From positions 35,578,122 through 35,642,121 of the forward strand of contig NC_092794.1 in assembly GCF_918797505.1 (NCBI RefSeq): 64,000 nucleotides of DNA, written 5' to 3'. The DNA is from Bemisia tabaci. Taxonomy: Eukaryota > Arthropoda > Insecta > Hemiptera > Aleyrodidae. Shown one piece after another: positions 57,205-64,000 of this stretch (positions are counted from its first letter, which is position 1; the number at the start of each line of letters is the position of its first letter). Made by a program: the position numbers and the translations under genes. The notes below the pieces were generated by a model. The model was not told the DNA's origin. It worked only from the letters and a program-made list of their open reading frames with translations, and searched no databases.

Positions 57205-59840
57205 TTAAGACTTTGGCCGGATTCTTTACCCCTTTAAATCTGAAAGTTTTTTGGGGTTTTTGCAGTTTATATCAGGTGGTTTTTGGAATGATGTGAAGCT
57301 AATGAAACATTTGGCTGGAGACGGAGAAGCTGAGAATTATATTTTCAATGAGCAGAACTGAAACTCCTTGTTTGATCAACTAAACATTAATAGGGGGTGA
57401 TTGAGTTTGCAATCAATTAAAGTTACCTGATGTTTTGGTGAGTTTAAACTTCTTTCATCAAAATAGGGTACATAATGTATTAAAAACTGATGGATTAGCA
57501 ATTATTTGTCATAATGTAGGCTACTTAGAATGAACTTCTTTTGCCACATAAATTATTCCATTCTCATAAAGTTTCAACATTAATACTGCAATTTTTACTG
57601 CGTTTAACTCAACTGTTGGACATACTTAGGTACATTCAGCCACTAGAATTTTAAATTAAATAACAGTGAGACCACTAAGTGGAAAGTCCATTCAAAGAGT
57701 TAATTTTTTTTTTTTGTTCACTCATTATAAAAAGTGTTTCCTGTAAGAGGTATTTAATTTATCAATAAAAGTGTGCATCAGCCAAGCTCCATCCGCCACA
57801 AAAGTATTTTTTCTTTTAACAGCGTGTAAGAATGTGACTTGAAACATGAAGATAAGAAAATTGTACATATATTATGCACTCTGTTGAACTTGAGCGATTC
57901 AGGTAATGATCAACTGAATTTCAACCTCAAGTTACAATGACCTCGGTCAGAAAATTAATTGAAAAAGAGAAAAACTTGTTGCATATACTACACTGTCAGC
58001 TTTACCCACCGAAGGTGGCTACCGCCACTCTTGTTACAGTAAACCTATATTGACGCTAGCGGAGAATATTTTTATGTATTTTGCTTCAAGTCGCTTCACC
58101 ACAAAATTTGTCGAATCATATAACTGGCATGAAGTAAGCATTTAAATTTAATGGAGTCATTTCATTCGAATAAAAGATAATGAAGGCTACCTCTCACTTA
58201 CCTGGTAGTTCATGGATTCCTAGTAATTTGGTTGTCCACCGTCGGACTAAAAACACCACCCCCAAACTCTTCATCAGAGCATGTTCCGCAATTGGTTCCG
58301 AAGCACAAACTTTTTGATCATATACGCTACTGATTGGTCTAATCTTTTTTGGCCTTGATTCACCCGATTACATTTATTCCATTAAGAACTAGGTAGGCAC
58401 ACGAACCATACATAGACCCAACGCTCAATGAATTTCAGAGTGCACTGTTTCACTGGAGTGATTATACTAGAAGATAAGCCTGGAAAGTTCTCACTATGTG
58501 AAGATGGAATACTTCAGTGACACATCGACCAACAACACCACAATATATTCACATACTATCTAACAGTCGGTAGCTACACCACCAGTGTAAGTCCATAACA
58601 TAACCTCACTATTTGGTGTGTTTACATCAAGTTTTCATATGTAAAGATAGAGAAGGAATGGGTGCTACGTACTTACTTGGCCCAGCGATTCATGCAGCAA
58701 AATAAAACCTTCATTTAAAAGTAATCATCAAGCTGCGAAAATAGAACGAGTACATACCTTTCATGAAAGACTATGTTACACATTGACTGGCAAAATGGTG
58801 TTTTTAACAACTTCTGACGCAAAATCAAAGAGACTTGGAGAAAACCAAATTTGAGCTAATACTCATCGTCAAAGATCTCTGATTTAGGGACATTAAGTTG
58901 ACCTAGTGATTGAACACACAGACTAGTGATTGAATTATACCTCGCATCCCCATATCCCCATGATGTCTTTGATGTAAACAAGCAACGGTAAGAGGCAAAA
59001 GCTTTCCAAGATTAGTCATGAAGAAAACAAGGTCTTAATGTCAATAACATACACTTAGGAAGAGCACAAGCACTCCAGAGCACGTAGGTTGAAAGCAAAA
59101 TTTAAAGCGAATGAACTTCGATCAGAGCATAGTGACAGTGACGCGACAGTGATGTCGTGTGATGGGCAGAGGCTCATATTACAGTAATTTTTAGGACTTT
59201 ACTTATGACTGATAGGGTCCACTGGAAACAACTAGATCTCTTGAAGATATGAAAATTAGCATTCGTGACTTGACGAAAACAGTAATATAATTAAAAACTG
59301 AGAGTAATAGTCGTTGACTCTCCCTTCGATCCACTGATTCATTGGTGTGCATGGTAGGGAAATTTTTGGATGCTTTTAGTGACGAGATTGCACTGTGGTG
59401 TAAATCCTGCTTCCTTTTGATAGTTTGGCACAACTTTGGTGTCCTTTTATCGACGTAATTTACCTGAGTTACATTTATTTATGCTTCTAGGTGAGATAGA
59501 TACACGGACTGATACCCTCACTTCTGAAATCCATCGTTCAAAATAAACACATCACTTGACCTTTATGGAGAAACTAATTAAATAGTGTATCGGGCTCTGG
59601 TAGAAGACGTGCGACATAATAATTGAAGTGCGTAAAAATAGTAGTTAGCATCTACAGAGAATTGAACTCTTATTTAAATTAAATCAATTACAACTAATTA
59701 TCAATTAAATCAATCACAACTAGTTAGTAAGATGTTGATCACGAATCAGAACGGGAAATTTCGTTCCCGAAATCGGACTGGACTGGCTGAACTGAGCGGA
59801 ATCGACAAATGGCATTGAACCACTACCGGTTTTTTCTAAA
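57205..59840. other. Intronic sequence, no gene recognised
   Basis: AT-rich DNA without a long ORF. GGTGGCTACCGCCAC is present at 58013-58027 and again at 60527-60541. The ORF at 59203-59433 has no family. Continuation of the Penelope relic after 57203 is not detectable. Confidence 0.35.
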
Positions 59841-59845
59841 TTCAA

Positions 59846-60235
59846 ACAATTATAGCTAAAATTTTGAAAGTTATTTGCCGATGCTGGATTATCCGAGCAT
59901 TGAAACCCTATTAAATGTGGTAGAAATGAAATCCCCATATCCTCAAGCATGATTCTATGTAAGTTCCATTAGAATCTGCGGCCGTGTAAGCAAGAAATTT
60001 GTTGTGAAAGGTGATCATGTCAGGTGTGTTTGGAAAATTTATAACTAAAATTTTGAAAGTTATTTGCCGATGCTAAATTATCCGAGCATTGAAACCCTAT
60101 TAAATGTGGTAGAAATGAAATCCTCATATCTTCAAGCATGATCCTTTGTAGGTTTCATTAAATCTGCAGCCATGTAAGCAAGAAATCTGTTGTGAAAGGT
60201 GATCATGTCAGGTGTGTTTCGAAATTTCAAACTTT
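59846..60235 (+). repeat. Tandem duplication, period about 192 bp
   Basis: CTAAAATTTTGAAAGTTATT..GAGCATTGAAACCCTATT..GAAAGGTGATCATGTCAGGT is present twice, with about 5 per cent difference by eye. Confidence 0.8.
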
Positions 60236-60239
60236 CCCG

Positions 60240-61078
60240 CTACTAAACGGCCCATGTTACAAAAAATATTTGTCGTTTTGGGCCTTTAAGTGCTTTTAAC
60301 TTTTTGAAAACTCAATGGATCTTGATGAAACTTTCCCACTTTGTAGGCTCAATCTAGGTGCGTCAGTGAACACCAAGATCGTTGGAATCCGTGCCGTCGT
60401 TTGGGCTGAAGTCGAGTTAGAACCGAATCAATTTTCAGAATAAGGGAGTTACGTGAGTCTATGGTTGACTGCCACCTTTTTCGTTCGAACGCTTTCCAGT
60501 GTTGTCGAGTTTAGACTTTGTCCGGAGGTGGCTACCGCCACCCATGAAACCTGAAGATGAAATTCAACTAAATGATATTGTTCACTGTGTGGATGTTAAA
60601 TTTCAGCTGTCCAATGCAAAATTCTTAGGACTTCAAAATTGCTCTGAATTGCCAATTTTGGAGCTCTTGGATGTAAGCTTGATGCTTGTTCTGATCCATA
60701 ATGCAAGGTGCGTTTGCTCGTTCAGTCGGAGTCGCTAGATGAGGGCTGCGCTCACTGAGAATGTGAAGGGCCTTATTCGAAAGTGAGGAGCTACGCTCAG
60801 AGATGATGTACGGCAGAGCTGAGTTGGATGGAGCACTAGCGAGAACTTGTGACAAAGAGATGCTAAGCGCCCGCTACCTCGCGTATTGATAAGCGCATGC
60901 GTGGACGGCCCGAAGAGCATTAATATGATTGGCTAGTGGTGATGGCGCCACAGAGCCATGATATTCGCCCCATGGATCTCCGAATTAATTAACTTAAATC
61001 TATCGAGCAATAAGCTGGGTGCAAGTAATCAGAAACATAGTACATGGTAAAAATTGGTACTAATTTACAGCATATGAA
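60240..61078. other. Intronic sequence, no gene recognised
   Basis: The ORFs at 60499-60738, 60625-60855 and 60735-60920 overlap in opposite directions and show no family motif. Confidence 0.35.
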
Positions 61079-61699
61079 ATGGGCCTGTTGCAAACTTTTG
61101 CTAGAGCAAAACTAAGAGTTGTTTCTTATAGATAATGCCTCAAAAATCACGATGAGCGCATCGGCAAAGTCTGAAATGCACTCATAACTTCACAGTCTGC
61201 GTAAGAAATTTGCAGTTTTTTGAGCTTCCCGCTTCAAAAGCGATACTACGGCACAGGTGAACATTTTGTAAGAGGAGTCGTTCCATCGTCGGCAATACTC
61301 ATCATGGCCGACGCCAATCCGCCAAAACACGTATGATGGGACGAGATAATACCTGAACTGGATTAGACCAGATAACAATCGGCGTGTTTTAACGTTCATG
61401 TTTTCCACGCCCGCATTGATTGACCTTGAACTCTCCTCGAATTACGCGCAAAACTGCGCACAAGTGTCGGCCATGATGAATATCGCCGACGATGGAGCGA
61501 CTCCTCTAACAAAATGTTCACCTACGCCGTAGTATCGTTTTTGAAGCGGGAAGCTTAAAAAAACGCAAATTTCTTACGCAGATTGTGAAGTTATGAGTGC
61601 ATTTCAGACTTTGCCGATGCGCTCATCGTGATTTTTGAGGCATTATCTACAAGAAACAACTCTTATTTTTGCTCTAGCAAAAGTTTGCAACAGGCCCAT
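61079..61699. mobile_element. TGGGCCTGTTGCAAAC foldback, copy 2
   Basis: ATGGGCCTGTTGCAAAC at the left and its exact complement at the right (61683-61699), with arms meeting near 61388. It is 213 bp from NOMO exon A. Near-identical to the copy at 43415. Confidence 0.8.
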
Positions 61700-61911
61700 T
61701 ACACATCACAAACTTGCCAAAAAACTTTTGACATACTTTTTCTGATAGGATTATCTCTGATGACTCTGGTGCCTCTCCGGTGATAGACAGAGTAGGTCGC
61801 ATGTATTTTCAATAAGGAATTAAACTGGAAGAGACAACATATCCTACTGATATTAGAGCAGATTTGACAAATATCCTCCTCAACATGTGTCCAACTTTAA
61901 AACGTCCTTAC

Positions 61912-62075
61912 CTGGGATGAGTGGCCATAACTCTGTAAGATCCTGGTTGCACTGGATGCAAGGAGAAGCTACCGTCAGTTGATGTTGTGGTTTTCAAGAT
62001 TGGTTCCTGCTCCTGAGCTTGAAAAAGTGAGATACTTATTCCGCCCAGCCCATCTTTTGCTCCATTTGTAGAGAC
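61912..62075 (-). CDS. NOMO: NOMO exon A (most 5' exon in window)
   Basis: The acceptor is TTTCTGCAG just right of 62075 and the donor is GTAAGG at 61911. The exon is 164 nt, read from phase 0 and ending with 2 nt of a split codon. It encodes VSTNGAKDGLGGISISLF at the start and GSYRVMATHP at the end. This matches the NOMO repeat FSVNGKVL..GVQVSL.....PGDYEILATHP. The split codon AG|G gives Arg with the next exon, followed by Trp, as in the family's ATHP-x-W. It is a beta-sandwich (carboxypeptidase-regulatory-like) lumenal domain. The preceding exon, which should finish with a TGF-type strand, was not found up to 64000. Confidence 0.85.
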
Positions 62076-62269
62076 CTGCAGAAACATTCACTGTAAAAAA
62101 AATTTTAAAAGAGGAAGAGAAAGAGAGAGAAGAGAACCAAAGAAAACTGCGGGTTAAGAACTTTGTATTCTCCTAAAAATGTATTTTAAAAAATTGAAGC
62201 AACTTACAAACTGTTTCAAAACATTCACAACTGACATGATTTTACAAAATGGACCCTGATGGGTTACGA

Positions 62270-62420
62270 AAACGGCACGGAGCGAAGCGGAGCGCCGGCT
62301 TTTGAGGGGCCTCGCCCCACCAGGACGCGCGCCGCCTTTTCAAGGTTTTCTCCGCATCTAGTTTTTATTCTTTTTACGTGTCCCGCGTATCCACCGCGGG
62401 AAGGAAGTGAATTTCCGGAA
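62270..62420. repeat. GC-rich block
   Basis: GGAGCGAAGCGGAGCGCCGG and GGGCCTCGCCCCACC, then TATCCACCGCGGGAAGG. Similar style to 18465-18600. No gene. Confidence 0.4.
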
Positions 62421-62443
62421 GTAAGATTGGTGTAGTCATGGAA

Positions 62444-62854
62444 TCATACGTCTGTAAGCTTTTGTGTAATGATTAGTTTTTTTCCAGATATTTCCTTCCC
62501 TTGGGCCGCTATGCGACGAACAGTTCGTCCAAAAACTTTCTTCACCTGACCCACTGTGCGATGCACAGTTTGTCCAAAATCTTCCTTCCCTTGAACCACT
62601 GAGTGACAGAAAACTTGTCCGAAATCTTCCTTCCCCTGACCCACTGTGGGATGAAAATTTTGTCCAAAAACTTCCTCCCCCTGAACCACTGTGCGACGAA
62701 CACTTTTTCCAAAAACTTCTTCCCCCTGACTCACTGTGCGACGATCAGCTTGTCCAAAATATTTCTCCCCCTGACCCACTGTGCGGCCGGCCCTACTTCG
62801 GCCGGCTCCCCTCATGCCGCGCACCCCCCGCCTAAAACTTTCAAAGCTCGCCAT
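62444..62854 (-). repeat. 45-bp minisatellite (about 6.5 units) open on the minus strand
   Basis: Units of 45 bp between about 62490 and 62788 read CCCACTGTGCGACGAACA, then TTGTCCAAAAACTTCCTCC. The minus-strand ORF of 136 codons is a 15-residue repeat with core RTVGQGEEVFGQ. Because 45 is divisible by three, one clean unit keeps the frame open, so coding is not proven. It lies in the intron upstream of exon A. Confidence 0.6.
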
Positions 62855-63171
62855 TTGTACGGCTACGACGATTTAGCTCAAATTCGATACCAAACTAGTC
62901 CTATCGGAGAACTACCATTCATAAAAATTTCAGCTCAAAATATTCATTTTCGCTTGAGTTATCCAGTGGACAACATTTGACCTTCCCCCACTTTTGAGCC
63001 CCGCCCCTCAAAATCTAATGCCTCAAATTTCAATTTTTTTTCGCAGAATAGTAGCTCTAATAAAATTCTACAAAATGCAAAAAAATTGGTCAAAATATCT
63101 TGCAATGTAAGAAAGATATAACTACTCAAAAATCTAAGTATCTCAAAAAGGCGGAAATACATACATACGTA

Positions 63172-63590
63172 CATACAGGGTGATCCAAAAGTCCCTTCCA
63201 CCCCCTCCATCTTTTTACCTAATTGAGGTAAAGATTTACAACTTGGGGGATGTTCCTACGTCACAGGGAGCTACTTTTCGACCCCCTTAAATTGTTCAGG
63301 GGGCTCCCTTGGGGAGGGGGGGGGCAACGGACCCCAACTTTTACTTTTCAAATGGGAGGACCCCCTTTGAGATAGCTCGTTCGAAAGAGCATCAAAAATG
63401 AAAACTTTCTGCGCAATCCCGAATAGTCCAGGAAACAAAGTATTTTGAAGGCCGAAAACGAACATACGGCTGGATTTAGGCCCAATCGATTCTTCATATG
63501 AAAAGGTGTTTTTCGTCAAAAGTCCCCATAAGTCCCCTTGGGAGATTCCGCACAGTGGTCCGATGAAGTTGAAAATTGGACATATTATCA
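63172..63590. repeat. CAGGGTG-type repeat, third copy
   Basis: TACAGGGTGATCCAAAAGTCC opens the copy, preceded by TACATACGTACATA. It shares TTTTTACCTAATTGAG and the GCTCTTTCGAACGAG core with 48055-48322, in opposite orientation. The ORF at 63271-63591 is a composition artefact. Confidence 0.5.
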
Positions 63591-63594
63591 AAAA

Positions 63595-64000
63595 TTCACT
63601 GCGGAGCGAGAAGTAAACCTTGGAGAGCTCAATTTTTTTTGAAACTATAGGTAATTGAGTCTACTTTTCGAAGAAACTATAGTTTTAAATGTCAAAGTAA
63701 TTTAAAGGTGAGTAAAATTGAAAGAAATTGAAAATTGAGAATTATTGACCGATATTTTCCGTATTTACGTCCTTATGAAAACCCGGATCGAAAAACATCC
63801 GTCAGTAAAAGTTGTAGATCGTTCTTTTAGCGTTGATTTGGTATATTACATCATAGGTTTATCTTTAAAATTGAGGGAGCAAAAGCGCAAAAACGGAGCG
63901 GGTCGGCGCGCGTTTTGAATCGTAAACTGGCGATTTTAGGTGGCGGATGATGGCAGTGATGGTTAATTCACCTCTGCTCGTCTACTTACGACCAAAATCA
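63595..64000. other. Intronic sequence, no gene recognised
   Basis: AT-rich, ending in a GC-richer segment (63885-63960). The exon preceding NOMO exon A was looked for on the minus strand and not seen. Confidence 0.3.

Larger units (their letters stand above)
13890..62075 (-). other. NOMO: Partial NOMO homologue, five exons with four complete introns
   Basis: Gene-level entry. Exon order on the minus strand is 62075-61912, 47363-47204, 36194-35940, 27173-26999, 14163-13890, totalling 1028 coding nt. The complete introns are 14,548, 11,009, 8,766 and 12,835 bp. A fifth intron runs off the left edge. The joined reading frame is open throughout and follows the order of blocks in vertebrate NOMO (..ATHP-W.., AGY.VSG.V.SDGE, IGC/LGC, TGFSV.G.VL, KEVKISPN). 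NOMO is an ER membrane protein with a large lumenal chain of carboxypeptidase-regulatory-like/beta-sandwich repeats; it works with NCLN and TMEM147 at the translocon. The signal peptide, first domains and C-terminal membrane anchor are outside the window. I see no promoter or poly(A) site for it here. The assignment rests on remembered family similarity, not a search. Confidence 0.88.

Overview
This window is animal nuclear DNA, most likely from an insect and plausibly a hemipteran such as a whitefly. The species guess is an impression from repeat style, not a proof. Its only host gene is part of a minus-strand homologue of NOMO (nodal modulator, a BOS/multipass-translocon subunit of the ER). 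Five consecutive coding exons are visible: 62075-61912, 47363-47204, 36194-35940, 27173-26999 and 14163-13890. All five junctions carry GT..AG borders, and the phases chain correctly (2, 0, 0, 1, then an open phase 2). They encode about 342 residues of the N-terminal third of the protein. The earlier exons must lie to the right of the window and the later ones to the left.

Everything else is intron, filled with transposable elements. Left region (1-13.9 kb, intron after the fifth exon): a minus-strand R1-clade-like LINE with poly(A) tail (about 697-5250), decayed Penelope-like elements (PLEs) of two families, a solo LTR with a 5-bp target duplication (5993-7175), tandem repeats, and a 1.43-kb foldback inserted at TA (11929-13359). 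The 14.2-27.0 kb intron holds a very large nested inverted repeat (16.04-24.43 kb), satellite-like units, a LINE 3' fragment and one copy of a roughly 0.85-kb dispersed repeat. The 27.2-35.9 kb intron holds foldback elements and short tandem repeats. The 36.2-47.2 kb intron holds a decayed Ty3/gypsy-type retrotransposon (37.06-42.09 kb), a TIR element carrying a tRNA-like segment, a 0.61-kb foldback and a GA microsatellite. The 47.4-61.9 kb intron holds at least six foldbacks and a four-level transposon nest.

The most interesting structure is that nest at 51.7-57.2 kb. A PLE reverse transcriptase is interrupted twice by members of one foldback family (ends CAAGGGGAG, 3-bp TAA target duplication). 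Each member carries a tRNA-like pol III A box/B box module in both arms. The second foldback is itself interrupted by a 2.6-kb element with a CGCCG 5-bp target duplication and CACACTG termini, features that match Transib, the RAG-related transposon superfamily. That element contains yet another foldback. No CRISPR array, rRNA gene or convincing intact tRNA gene is present.
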